Made by a program: the position numbers and the translations under genes | In this document: piece after piece, positions 54,194 through 63,116 of the stretch | How positions within the stretch are numbered: the first letter of the stretch is position 1 | How the letters are laid out: the number at the start of each line of letters is the position of its first letter | The notes under the pieces: model-generated | What the model was told of the DNA's origin: nothing | The model's database searches: none | What the model saw: only the letters and a program-made list of their open reading frames with translations | Source of the DNA: Ginsengibacter hankyongi | GTDB taxonomy: Bacteria > Bacteroidota > Bacteroidia > Chitinophagales > Chitinophagaceae | DNA: 64,000 bases | NCBI RefSeq assembly: GCF_008710285.1 | Contig: NZ_VYQF01000003.1 | Span: 124,001-188,000, forward strand | Direction of reading: 5' to 3'

Positions 54194-56185
54194 ATGAAAT
54201 TTCTACATTTTAAACTGGCAATATGTTTAGTGTTTATAACATTAGGAGCATTTGCACAAAAAAATACAACCTACCAGCTGGCATCTCCGGATGGCAAAAA
54301 CATTATAAAAATTAACGCCGGCAAAACCCTGCAATGGTCTGTAATGAATAATTCAACAGAAGTAATTGAACCTTCTGCAATTTCTATGCAATTACAAACG
54401 GAGGTATTGGGAAGCGATGTAAAAATTATTTCTGCAAAAACCGAAAAAGTAAATAGGTCATTTAAAGCAATTGATTACATTAAAGATGCCGTACCGGATA
54501 TTTACAACCAGCTCACATTAAATTGCAGAGGCAATTATGGCGTCATATTCAGGGCATATAATGATGGAGTTGCGTACAGGTTTTTTACGAAAAAGAAAGG
54601 AAAGATCATCGTTGTAAACGAAGCGGCTAATTTTAACTTTGATAAAGATTATAAATGCTTCGTTCCTTTTGTAAGAGATTTTCGTGGCACAGAACAATAT
54701 ATCCAATCTTTCGAGGCATTATATACCGAAAAAAATATTTCACAATTTCCAAAAGATACACTTGGATTTTTACCGATGATGATAGATTTAGGCAATCAAA
54801 AAAAAGCGGTACTAACGGAAGCAGACCTGGAAGATTATCCGGGCATGTTTGTCAAGGTTAATGATAACACTGATAAAAGTTTGATGGGAGTTTATGCGCC
54901 TTATCCGCTGGAAGAAAACCAGGGCGGTTATAAAATGTTAAACACAATGGTATCTAAAAGAGCTAACTACATTGCTACAGTAAATGGCACCAGGAATTTT
55001 CCATGGCGTGTTGTAATTATAACTAATAATGACACCGCGTTACTTAATAATGATATGGTTCAAAAATTAGCGTCTCCCTCACGCATTGCAGATCCATCCT
55101 GGATAAAACCCGGCAAAGTTGCATGGGATTGGTGGAACGATTGGAACATTAGCCATGTTGATTTTAAAGCAGGCATCAATACCGAAACCTATAAATATTA
55201 TATTGATTTTGCGGCTGCAAATAAATTAGAATATATAATACTAGATGAAGGCTGGAGTAATGATTTGGATTTAATGGAAGTGTCTCCTAAAATTAATTTG
55301 CAGGAAATAATTGATTATGGAAAACGAAAAAATGTGTGTGTTATTTTATGGGCCGGGTGGTATGCAGTTAATTCAAAAATGGATTCGGTATTTAAAAAAT
55401 ATGGAAGTATGGGAGTAAAAGGATTTAAAATAGATTTTATGGATCGTGATGATCAAAAGATGGTTTCATCATTATACGCTATTGCAAAAAAAGCAGCAGA
55501 AAATAAAATGATTATAGATTATCATGGCATGTATAAGCCAACTGGTTTGCAAAGAACTTATCCTAACGTTATAAACTTTGAAGGAGTAAAAGGAATGGAA
55601 AATGTGAAATGGACTCCTAATGATGACGTTCCCCGTTATGATGTTACAATACCCTTCATTCGCATGATTGCAGGGCCAATGGATTATACACCGGGTGCTA
55701 TGCGCAATGCTACTAAAGAAATTTTCAGGCCAATCAATTCAATGCCTATGAGCCAGGGGACCCGTTGTCATCAAATGGCGATGTATGTTGTGTTTGAAGC
55801 TCCTTTGCAAATGTTGTCTGATAATCCAACTGCTTATATGAAAGAACAGGAATGCACTGATTTCATTGCGAAGGTTCCAACCGTTTTTGATGAGACAGTA
55901 CCGTTATTAGCGAACGTTGGTGAGTATGTAGCAATAGCAAAAAGAAAAAAGAATGTTTGGTATGTGGGTGCAATGACCAACTGGAATGAAAGAGATGCCG
56001 AAATAAATTTATCATTTTTAGAAAACGGAAATTATGAAGCAGAAATTTTTAAAGATGGCGTAAACGCAGACAGAGATGCAACGGATTATAAAAAAGAAAT
56101 AATAAAAGTTACATCAGGCGATAAAATAAAAATTCACCTGGCTCCTGGCGGAGGCTGGGCCGCGAGATTTACTCCTCTTCAATAA
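54194..56185 (+). CDS. Glycoside hydrolase family 97 enzyme
   Basis: Signal peptide (MKFLHFKLAICLVFITLGAFAQ) plus the GH97 N-terminal beta-sandwich (about 25-290), the (beta/alpha)8 catalytic domain (RIADPSWIKPGKVAWDWWNDWN onward) and a C-terminal beta domain. Asp414 in GFKIDFMDRDDQ sits where retaining GH97 members (alpha-galactosidase type) have their nucleophile; inverting SusB-type alpha-glucosidases lack an acidic residue here. EGVKGMENVKW supplies a conserved Glu pair of the family. I therefore expect a retaining alpha-galactosidase-like or related activity rather than SusB-like. Length 663 aa is normal and the frame is intact. It is secreted to the periplasm. Confidence 0.88.
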   Translation: MKFLHFKLAICLVFITLGAFAQKNTTYQLASPDGKNIIKINAGKTLQWSVMNNSTEVIEPSAISMQLQTEVLGSDVKIISAKTEKVNRSFKAIDYIKDAVPDIYNQLTLNCRGNYGVIFRAYNDGVAYRFFTKKKGKIIVVNEAANFNFDKDYKCFVPFVRDFRGTEQYIQSFEALYTEKNISQFPKDTLGFLPMMIDLGNQKKAVLTEADLEDYPGMFVKVNDNTDKSLMGVYAPYPLEENQGGYKMLNTMVSKRANYIATVNGTRNFPWRVVIITNNDTALLNNDMVQKLASPSRIADPSWIKPGKVAWDWWNDWNISHVDFKAGINTETYKYYIDFAAANKLEYIILDEGWSNDLDLMEVSPKINLQEIIDYGKRKNVCVILWAGWYAVNSKMDSVFKKYGSMGVKGFKIDFMDRDDQKMVSSLYAIAKKAAENKMIIDYHGMYKPTGLQRTYPNVINFEGVKGMENVKWTPNDDVPRYDVTIPFIRMIAGPMDYTPGAMRNATKEIFRPINSMPMSQGTRCHQMAMYVVFEAPLQMLSDNPTAYMKEQECTDFIAKVPTVFDETVPLLANVGEYVAIAKRKKNVWYVGAMTNWNERDAEINLSFLENGNYEAEIFKDGVNADRDATDYKKEIIKVTSGDKIKIHLAPGGGWAARFTPLQ

Positions 56186-56374
56186 GAAATAGAAAAAAGT
56201 TTTCAGGCAAGTAAACGGTATTGAATTATTCCTCAACAAAGCCACTAAGGCCAAAAAGTGTCCATAAAGACAATTTGTACTCCTGTTTCCTTGTGGGAAC
56301 TAGTCAGTAACTGTTTTTTGATTGTTTTTATAATTCAACCCTAAGAATTATATTTATAGAGTTATAACCCAAAG

Positions 56375-57343
56375 ATGAAAGGTTTCTATAAATATTTTTT
56401 TCTCTTGTTATCTTTTATTGTTAGCAAACCTTCATTAGCACAACCCAACTGGAATTACCACGGCTATTTTAATTTTGGTTGCAATATCAACTTTACTTAC
56501 GGTAAGGCACAGACGTTTCCCGGATTGCGATTATTCGCAGCATTTATTGCTAACGGAATTTATAAAAATAATTTTTCTGTTAATTACGGTCCATCTGTAT
56601 CGGTTTACACAAAAACGCTCGGCGCTAATTTAAATCCATTAACAGGAGATATACAAATAGATTTCACCAATACATTCAGCATTGGAAGTACCTGGGGAAA
56701 AGAACTGAGTTATACAAAATTTTTTAAAACATTAAATACAGGTTCATTCTATAATATAGCTACCAATAAAAAATATGCTGCGTATTTAAGCACCAACTTC
56801 ATTTTAAACAATCGCAGGCGAAACCAGGTAGTGGGTTCTGTTTCATTTTCGGCACCGGATTTTAGTATTAATTATTATAATGATGGAGCGGTGCCTTTTA
56901 CATTTCTTCCATTGGCAGATAATTTTGATCGATGGTGGACGGGAGGCTTCGGGATTTATATCCATAATCATAAAAATTATAACATTGCTGAATTGAGTTT
57001 TGATCAGTTCACCGGTTACTCGCCTTTGTTGTATGAATTATCAAATCTTATAGGGATTAATATGCCTAACTACAATGCAGATGACTCTGATGTTATAAGA
57101 AGCAAGCGAAATGTGCCTCCCGCATTTAATACCTCGGCTTATAATCTAAAAATATTTTTGGGGCGAGGGTATGCTGTAGATGCAGGCGTGATGGGCTCTT
57201 TACGCAGCGCCAAATCCGGTAGAGTTTTTGGACTGCAGGAAATCATCCATACCATGTTGCGTTACCCGTTACATCCTAATAATGATATTAACCGGTTTTA
57301 TATCGGTGGCACTTATAATAATATGAACCATGTTAAGTTGTAG
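56375..57343 (+). CDS. 322-aa exported protein, probable outer-membrane beta-barrel
   Basis: Signal peptide of about 22 residues (FFLLLSFIVSKPSLAQ), then a pattern of short amphipathic strands and Asn/Tyr/Gly turns (GYFNFGCNINFTYGK, LSTNFILNNRRRN, YLSTN), typical for a small outer-membrane barrel. A resemblance to proteins labelled polymorphic toxin type 23 in related bacteria is possible but I cannot confirm it. It overlaps the lipoprotein gene downstream by 14 bases, so the pair is coupled. Preceded by a 190-base gap with a possible promoter. Function unknown. Confidence 0.6.
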   Translation: MKGFYKYFFLLLSFIVSKPSLAQPNWNYHGYFNFGCNINFTYGKAQTFPGLRLFAAFIANGIYKNNFSVNYGPSVSVYTKTLGANLNPLTGDIQIDFTNTFSIGSTWGKELSYTKFFKTLNTGSFYNIATNKKYAAYLSTNFILNNRRRNQVVGSVSFSAPDFSINYYNDGAVPFTFLPLADNFDRWWTGGFGIYIHNHKNYNIAELSFDQFTGYSPLLYELSNLIGINMPNYNADDSDVIRSKRNVPPAFNTSAYNLKIFLGRGYAVDAGVMGSLRSAKSGRVFGLQEIIHTMLRYPLHPNNDINRFYIGGTYNNMNHVKL

Positions 57344-58094
57344 AAAAATATTATTTCTTACAATTGGTGGAATTTCTTTTGCAGGTTGCCTGGAGCAAAA
57401 AATACTTTTTGATTTTAATAAAGATGTTAATCAAAACTTTTTTAAAGAAGTTCCCGGAATTGGTGATGCACTTTATATAAAGTATCCTGTTACAAAAAAA
57501 GCAACAACTGCGAGAGTGTATGTTTCCTCCTTTCGTGAAAAGTTTATAGAAAATGATGACCTGTTGGAATATTCCGAATTGAATGATGTAAGTAAAACAT
57601 CTTCTGTTGATTATTGGAACGTAAACGGCTACTCGCAAAATCTTTACCTGGTAAAGTATGAATTCTCTTATTCAGTAAAAAATAAAAAAGGTGAACCGAT
57701 TGACATACCCGTTATCGGAGCAGTATTTTTTTCATTAAAAAGAAATGGCCAAAATAAAGTAACCGGTATAGCCCCCTGCTATTTTGGCACTGTTGATGAA
57801 GATGAAAATTTAATAACGTTTGACACAGAGCTAACACTGGCCAAAAAGGATGGTACTTTTTATTTGAAAGCTATTAAAAAGAAAAAGAATGTAAAGGGAT
57901 TGTTATTTATGCCAGCCAATTTTCCCTCAAACCCTGCAACACCGGATGACACGTTTACGATTGAAAAAATTGTGAAACTCGATGCTAATAAAGTTGGTGG
58001 CTACAAGCCACTCGTTTTTAACATCAATAAAATATTAAAGGATGCAAATGCCCTGCAGTTTCATTACGTTGATACAATTCATTTAACTCAATAA
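57330..58094 (+). CDS. 254-aa lipoprotein of unknown function
   Basis: A lipobox ISFAGC with Cys20 follows a hydrophobic signal, so it is a lipoprotein, probably facing the periplasm or the cell surface. The body is rich in Lys/Asp and beta-prone segments, with no named domain. The gene overlaps its outer-membrane neighbour by 14 bases and is followed after two bases by a gene for a basic, histone-like protein. The trio most likely forms one operon. Confidence 0.65.
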   Translation: MLSCRKILFLTIGGISFAGCLEQKILFDFNKDVNQNFFKEVPGIGDALYIKYPVTKKATTARVYVSSFREKFIENDDLLEYSELNDVSKTSSVDYWNVNGYSQNLYLVKYEFSYSVKNKKGEPIDIPVIGAVFFSLKRNGQNKVTGIAPCYFGTVDEDENLITFDTELTLAKKDGTFYLKAIKKKKNVKGLLFMPANFPSNPATPDDTFTIEKIVKLDANKVGGYKPLVFNINKILKDANALQFHYVDTIHLTQ

Positions 58095-58096
58095 TT

Positions 58097-58381
58097 ATGG
58101 CAACAAAAAAATCTGCTCCCAAAAAATCGCTGGTAAAGAAAGCAGTGCCGGGAAAGGCCGCAGCAAAAAAATCTGCTAAAAGAAAAGCAAAAGCTAAACT
58201 TAAAAAAGCTGCACCCAAAATTATTATACCGCAGGAATTTCCTGATAACGTTGATTGTATATGCATGCAAAAAAAACCAAAAGGAAAATTTTATAACTTC
58301 CGCCTACAGGAAGGTCGTTGGGTGCAGGCTTCAGCTATCCCCTTTCCTACAAAAGAAATTTGTGAAGATGCGTGTTGTTAA
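58097..58381 (+). CDS. 94-aa basic protein: histone-H1-like tail plus cysteine-rich C-terminus
   Basis: Residues 1 to about 37 are a Lys/Ala/Pro-rich tail with repeats such as KKSAPKK and KAAAKKSAKRKAKAK, as in bacterial histone H1-like DNA-binding proteins. The C-terminal half is a small domain with four cysteines (CICMQ, then CEDACC at the end). Lysine-rich tails bind DNA, RNA or acidic surfaces; the Cys-rich end could bind metal. It lacks a signal peptide although the operon partners are exported. Low-complexity tails shift in length easily, so the exact start is less certain than the gene itself. Confidence 0.65.
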   Translation: MATKKSAPKKSLVKKAVPGKAAAKKSAKRKAKAKLKKAAPKIIIPQEFPDNVDCICMQKKPKGKFYNFRLQEGRWVQASAIPFPTKEICEDACC

Positions 58382-58449
58382 ATACTTAGGACAAATTTAA
58401 AAATATTCTTATAAGCTAACGGTTAATATAAACACAGTAAATTATACTT

Positions 58450-59691
58450 TTAAGCAACGGCTGCTTTTTTATTAATCCGCGATTTTCTTACTTTTTTTAG
58501 AACAGGAATAAATAACAAGCCCGCTGCAACGCCGCACACACCTTCGACCAATACAGTAAATGGCGTACTCGTAAAGTGTGCCAATGATCCAATAAGAAGT
58601 CCGCCAATAGGCTGCATGCCCATAAAAGCCATAACGTAATAACTTATCACTCTGCCTCGCATGTGTTCATCTACATGGGTTTGTATATAAGTATTGCTTG
58701 CTGAAATTTCTGTAAGCAGTCCCGCTTCGGCAATCATTAAAAATACCAAAGCAAGGGTGAAATTTTTTGTATAGGAAAATACAATTAGCCCAACGCTGAA
58801 AATTAAAACCGAATAAGCTATTATCCTAAGGTATTTACTGCCAGCCTTGCGTGTAGCCATGTATATCGCACCTAACAAAGCACCAAGTCCTGAAATACTG
58901 TTCAGCCAGCTAAACGTGGTAACATCTCCCTTAAAAACAGACGCGGCATATACAGGAAGCAACGTAGTGTACGGCATTACCAGCAGGCTCATAGCCGCCG
59001 TTAAAAAAACTACCGAGCGCAGTCCAACATCGCCTTTTATATAAGTATAACCTGCCCGCAATCCAATCCATATTGGCTCAGTGTTCTTGGGGCGTGCCGG
59101 CATGTTTAGCTTCATAAAAAGCAGGGAAACAATTACCGCAATAAAGCTTAAAAAATTAATAAGAAAGCAAATGTCTTCACCATAGCTACTCAATAGTATT
59201 CCCGCAACGGCAGGCCCCAGCAGCCGGGCCAGCGTAACCATAGTTGAATTAAGTGCAATAGCATTGGGCAAATGTTTTTTATCCTCCACAAGCAGTATCA
59301 TAAAGGATTGACGGGATGGCGTATCAAACGCGTTAATAATACCCAACAAAACGCTTAACAAAATAATAATAGTAACATTATAACTTCCATTCCATACTAC
59401 AATTGCGAGCAACCCTGCCTGTATCATAGAAGCAACCTGCGTAAAGAGTAAAGTTTTATATCGGCTGTGCCTGTCAACATAGGCGCCGGCATATGCAGAA
59501 AAAAGTAAGATAGGAATTTGTCCTGCAAAAGCTACCAAACCAAGCATAAACGCAGAATGCGTAAGATTGTATACCAGCCAGCTTACCGCAATCCGTTGCA
59601 TCCATGTACCAATGAGCGATATGGCCTGTCCTGAAAAGTATAAGCGAAAATTGTAGTACCGGAAAGCCCTTAATGCAGGAGGAAGTTTCAT
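58450..59691 (-). CDS. Major facilitator superfamily exporter (MFS_3-like)
   Basis: The 413-aa protein (start ATG 59691, three codons inside the first possible ATG at 59700) has 12 membrane helices, the inner loop AYVDRHSRYKTLL after helix 2 as the A-like motif, and AFDTPSRQSFMILLV, which is characteristic of the enterobactin-exporter-like MFS_3 group. A TAAATTTG box lies 20-27 bases before the start on the minus strand and resembles the Bacteroidota -7 element; the -33 box is unclear. Substrate unknown; probably a drug or metabolite exporter. It is a single-gene transcript. Confidence 0.88.
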   Translation of the reverse strand: MKLPPALRAFRYYNFRLYFSGQAISLIGTWMQRIAVSWLVYNLTHSAFMLGLVAFAGQIPILLFSAYAGAYVDRHSRYKTLLFTQVASMIQAGLLAIVVWNGSYNVTIIILLSVLLGIINAFDTPSRQSFMILLVEDKKHLPNAIALNSTMVTLARLLGPAVAGILLSSYGEDICFLINFLSFIAVIVSLLFMKLNMPARPKNTEPIWIGLRAGYTYIKGDVGLRSVVFLTAAMSLLVMPYTTLLPVYAASVFKGDVTTFSWLNSISGLGALLGAIYMATRKAGSKYLRIIAYSVLIFSVGLIVFSYTKNFTLALVFLMIAEAGLLTEISASNTYIQTHVDEHMRGRVISYYVMAFMGMQPIGGLLIGSLAHFTSTPFTVLVEGVCGVAAGLLFIPVLKKVRKSRINKKAAVA

Positions 59692-59848
59692 TAATACCAT
59701 TAGATGAATGCAAATTTAGAACTCTACACGTAAGAATTCGATGCAAATTTTATCTAAAAATAAAACGACGCTTATTTTACTTTAGCGAAACAATTTCTTT
59801 TCTTTATACGAAAATTTATTTTGTTAACATTTTTTAAAGGCTAATTGA

Positions 59849-60460
59849 ATGAGACAAAAAGATAAAAGAGTTGATGAATATATTTTAAAATCTGCGGATT
59901 TCGCAAAGCCCATTTTAAATCATTTAAGAGGCCTGGTTCACCAGTCATGTCCAAAGGTTGAGGAAACCATTAAATGGGGCTTCCCCCATTTTGATTACAA
60001 AGGAATGATGTGCAGTATGTCAGCATTTAAACAACATTGTGCATTCAATTTATGGAAAAGTGCTCTTATGAAAGATGCAAAACAAATGATGGGGCAAAAT
60101 GAACATGCAATGGGGCATTTGGGTAAAATCAGGAGCCTGGCGGATTTACCTTCAGATAAACAAATTACCGCATGGATTAAAGAAGCTATGAAATTAAATG
60201 ATAATGATGTGAAGCTTCCTGAAAGAAAAAAATCTGCGGCTCCAAAAACAATTGAAATTCCGGATGGGTTGCAAAAAGCATTAAACAAAAATAAAATTGT
60301 CGCCACCGCATTCACCAATTTCAGTTCATCGCATAAAAAAGAATATGTTGAATGGATCAACGAAGCAAAAACTGAAGAAACAAAAAACAAAAGAATTGCA
60401 ACAACCATTGAATGGGTAACAGAAGGCAAACCACGAAATTGGAAATACATGAAAAAATAA
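59849..60460 (+). CDS. YdeI/OmpD-associated-like protein (DUF1801 + OmdA)
   Basis: The N-terminal 100 residues (DEYILKSADFAKPILNHLRGL, EETIKWGFPHF, AFNLWKSALM) match DUF1801, and the C-terminal 75 residues (LPDGLQKAL-like IPDGLQKALNKN, FSSSHKKEYVEWINEAK, RIATTIEWV) match the OmdA domain. This combination is common in soil bacteria; its function is unknown beyond a link to stress resistance. The frame is intact and of usual length (203 aa). Single gene on the plus strand. Confidence 0.85.
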   Translation: MRQKDKRVDEYILKSADFAKPILNHLRGLVHQSCPKVEETIKWGFPHFDYKGMMCSMSAFKQHCAFNLWKSALMKDAKQMMGQNEHAMGHLGKIRSLADLPSDKQITAWIKEAMKLNDNDVKLPERKKSAAPKTIEIPDGLQKALNKNKIVATAFTNFSSSHKKEYVEWINEAKTEETKNKRIATTIEWVTEGKPRNWKYMKK

Positions 60461-60522
60461 GCGCCGCTGGAGTTCTTTCATCTATGATTGCAACCTTTGG
60501 TCTATTCTCTGAATCTTGACTC

Positions 60523-60939
60523 TTATTGAACAATCTTAATATACCCATACCCTGCGGCCTGTTTTTTTACAATTTCATAAATACCGTCCGGAACTGTTTG
60601 AACCCCGCTCACTAACTGGCTTTGATCAACATTATGCTTCTTCATTGCAACTGCGCAGGCTCTGAATTGCACCTGCTTGTTTTCAGAAAGCTTTGAAATA
60701 TCATCCATCACAGCGGATTTATTTTTGTCCACAACAGCAATAGAATTCCCATAAAAAACTACTTCTACTTTAGCATCCGGATCGGCACTGATTATTTCTT
60801 TTATCAAGACGATCATTCTTTGTTGGATGGCTGGTTCATTATTCGTGATATCAAATACAACGTTGTAAGGAACCTTTTGGGAAAATGCGGAAACAGCGGT
60901 TAGAAAAAGCGCCGTCGCCATTAAAAATATATGTTTCAT
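60523..60939 (-). CDS. DsrE-family protein with signal peptide
   Basis: A cleavable signal (MKHIFLMATALFLTAVSAFSQ) precedes a DsrE/DsrF-like sulfur-relay fold: YNVVFDITNNEP as first strand, VEVVFYGNSIAVV as second and FRACAVAMKKHNV with the only cysteine. The Cys position matches that of small periplasmic DsrE proteins. Role in sulfur transfer is plausible but unproven. Convergent with the YdeI-like gene. Confidence 0.8.
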   Translation of the reverse strand: MKHIFLMATALFLTAVSAFSQKVPYNVVFDITNNEPAIQQRMIVLIKEIISADPDAKVEVVFYGNSIAVVDKNKSAVMDDISKLSENKQVQFRACAVAMKKHNVDQSQLVSGVQTVPDGIYEIVKKQAAGYGYIKIVQ

Positions 60940-61247
60940 AATTTTAAATTTTAGCTTATAAAATTATAAATTACAAACCAGGATCAAAATCAAATCTTCA
61001 TTTAAATTTTTATTCAATTTCCCATCCTAGCAACAAAAACGCTTAGTATAAAGAAAGCTTAGTATAAAGATGTTAAAGAAATTAAGACGCACTTCGCCGT
61101 CCTGATAATACCGGGATCAAAAAGCTATTGGTAAAAAACTAATTTTGTGTCAGTTAAAAATTATAAATACATAGAGAAAGAAGTTGCAGGCGATCCCGGA
61201 AATGCTATTTAAAGAAACTAGTAAAAATTCTTGTTCGTTCAATCAAA
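60940..61247. other. Non-coding stretch with a short tandem repeat
   Basis: About 300 bases without a supported gene. The only structure is two copies of GCTTAGTATAAAGA at 61041-61054 and 61057-61070 (period 16). The AT-rich part next to 60939 should contain the DsrE promoter. Confidence 0.35.
61041..61070. repeat. Two-copy tandem repeat, period 16
   Basis: GCTTAGTATAAAGA occurs twice, 16 bases apart. It contains TATAAAG and might be a duplicated promoter-like element or a slippage product. No function inferred. Confidence 0.5.
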
Positions 61248-62540
61248 CTATTTTGCATAATCCATTTCAAAATCCCCTTTTATCCTTTCAATAGATGGGT
61301 TGAAATACCCAAATTTTAAATCAGGAAATTCTTCGTGTATTAATTCCATCATTTGTTTGATGCCGATACATTCTCCCGTATCTGTTACACCAATTTTGCC
61401 TAAATACCAATCAGGATCGATATTGAAATTTCGCCATTGAATCATTTTTAATCCGGTTGTTTTTATCAACTTTCGTAACGCTTCGTATTCTTCAACACTG
61501 TCGGTCATTCCGGGGAAAACAAAGTAATTGATGCTCGTCCACCCGTTATAGCTAGTAGCTACCTTAAGGCTTTCTATAATATCGTTAAACTCGTAATTAT
61601 TAGGACGATAATAAGGCGTATAAATTTTTTCCCTTGCAGAGTTGGTACTTACCCTGATACTATTTAAACCAGCTTCACACAAAGCTTTTATGGCTTTAGG
61701 GTCGCTGCCGTTAGTATTGATATTAATACTCCCTTTCTGAGTATGTTTTCTTATTTCTGTAATCGCCTCTTTGATAGTTTGCCACATCAGTAAGGGTTCG
61801 CCCTCACAGCCCTGGCCAAAACTTACAATTGGGAATGGCGCCATTTCCAAATGAGGAACAGTGTATTCAATTATTTCTTCTGCGGTAGGTTTAAAAGTTA
61901 ACCTGTCCTGTGTGGAAATTATTGTTTCTTCCTGTGGCTGAAAAGAAATGCATCCGATACAATTTGCATTGCACGCCGGCGAACTCGGAACAGGGCATTC
62001 CCATCGCCCCATAAAATAATTGCGTGCGGCAGGGCAATGATAGGTGAGGCAACAATTATTAGCCAAATGCTGGACCAAACGGTTATGCTTATACGCAGAC
62101 AAATATTCTTTTACTCCTGCTTTTATCTTCTCTTCATCAAAACCCGCACTCTCCTGCCGAATGTCCTTTTCGATGCGTACTGCAGGCACATAAAATGTTT
62201 CGTTGTACCATCCTGCCGCCGTATAACAAAATAACGGGAGTGTTTCAGCATCCGGCAATGTTTCATAAGCAGCGAGATAAGTTCCCGTATAGGCTGGTGG
62301 AATAAAAGCCGCAACAGCCCATCCTTTTTCGCAAAGGCGCATATCACCGGTAATCACATCAATGCCTATTCCACGCCTGCCGGGCAATTCATACAATTGT
62401 CCACCGGACGGTAATTCAATCCATTCACTTTTTTCTACGGGCAAAGCATCCCATCCACTTCTGCCGCAGGCATGTAATGAAGTGTCTTCAAAAATGTTTC
62501 CTTTGCCGTCAGAAAATAATATGTAAGGGCTATGTTTCAA
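61248..62540 (-). CDS. Radical SAM enzyme with long N-terminal extension
   Basis: The radical SAM cluster motif C-N-A-N-C-I-G-C has Cys190, Cys194 and Cys197; GQGCEGEPLL is the glycine-rich SAM-binding segment (about 242-251), and INTNGSDPKAIKALCEAG begins the beta4-alpha4 part. The first 185 residues are a separate extension with several cysteines (CGRSGW, NNCCLTYHCP) that could hold a second cluster. Related proteins are unannotated. The gene is the last in an operon with an agmatinase-family enzyme and a small membrane protein, 6 bases after the latter, so it may modify a protein or small molecule connected with polyamine metabolism; that is speculation. Confidence 0.82.
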   Translation of the reverse strand: MKHSPYILFSDGKGNIFEDTSLHACGRSGWDALPVEKSEWIELPSGGQLYELPGRRGIGIDVITGDMRLCEKGWAVAAFIPPAYTGTYLAAYETLPDAETLPLFCYTAAGWYNETFYVPAVRIEKDIRQESAGFDEEKIKAGVKEYLSAYKHNRLVQHLANNCCLTYHCPAARNYFMGRWECPVPSSPACNANCIGCISFQPQEETIISTQDRLTFKPTAEEIIEYTVPHLEMAPFPIVSFGQGCEGEPLLMWQTIKEAITEIRKHTQKGSININTNGSDPKAIKALCEAGLNSIRVSTNSAREKIYTPYYRPNNYEFNDIIESLKVATSYNGWTSINYFVFPGMTDSVEEYEALRKLIKTTGLKMIQWRNFNIDPDWYLGKIGVTDTGECIGIKQMMELIHEEFPDLKFGYFNPSIERIKGDFEMDYAK

Positions 62541-62546
62541 AGAGAT

Positions 62547-63116
62547 TTAATTTAAAAACAAATTCTCTTCAGGTTGAGAATACTTTACCAACTGTTGCTG
62601 TGCAAATTCATTAAATTCAATTTCATTGACATTCTTTCCATTCTCAATTTCACTTTGAATTAATTTATTGTTATTAAAGTCCAAAGTAAGAATATCATCG
62701 CGCAGCACTACATTACTTAACTGGTTCCATTGATATTCTGCGGTGGGGAAATTAATTTTTCGAATGGAATTATCATCAAACCCAAACTGTATTTTTTGCA
62801 ATGCTACATAATATAAAATACCTGTTAAAATGTATGCAGCAACAACGGGATAATTTTGCAACGCGACCCAGCTTCCTGCAAGAATGAAAAAGGAAAATTC
62901 ATCCATAAAAAAACCGGTCTTATTTTTTTTTGAAATATAAAACCTGTAAAGGCAATAAACCGCTACCAAAAAAAGCGATGCCGCTGCATCATAAAAATAT
63001 TTATCGAAAAAAAGCAGGTAAATAAATACAGCGAAATTTAAAAAAACAATGAGCAACGCTATGAATCGATAGGATTTTACTTTTGAATTTTTAAGAGTGA
63101 TCTCAAACTGTAACAT
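62547..63116 (-). CDS. 189-aa membrane protein between agmatinase-like and radical SAM genes
   Basis: From the ATG at 63116 (MLQFEITLKNSKVKS) the protein has four hydrophobic segments in the first 110 residues (IALLIVFLNFAVFIYLLFF, AAASLFLVAVYCLYRFYI, FFILAGSWVALQNYP, VVAAYILTGILYY) and a soluble C-terminal part (about 110-189). The start lies inside the end of the agmatinase-like gene (overlap 14 bases), so translation is coupled. I do not recognise a family. An upstream start at 63137 would add seven residues. Confidence 0.6.
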   Translation of the reverse strand: MLQFEITLKNSKVKSYRFIALLIVFLNFAVFIYLLFFDKYFYDAAASLFLVAVYCLYRFYISKKNKTGFFMDEFSFFILAGSWVALQNYPVVAAYILTGILYYVALQKIQFGFDDNSIRKINFPTAEYQWNQLSNVVLRDDILTLDFNNNKLIQSEIENGKNVNEIEFNEFAQQQLVKYSQPEENLFLN

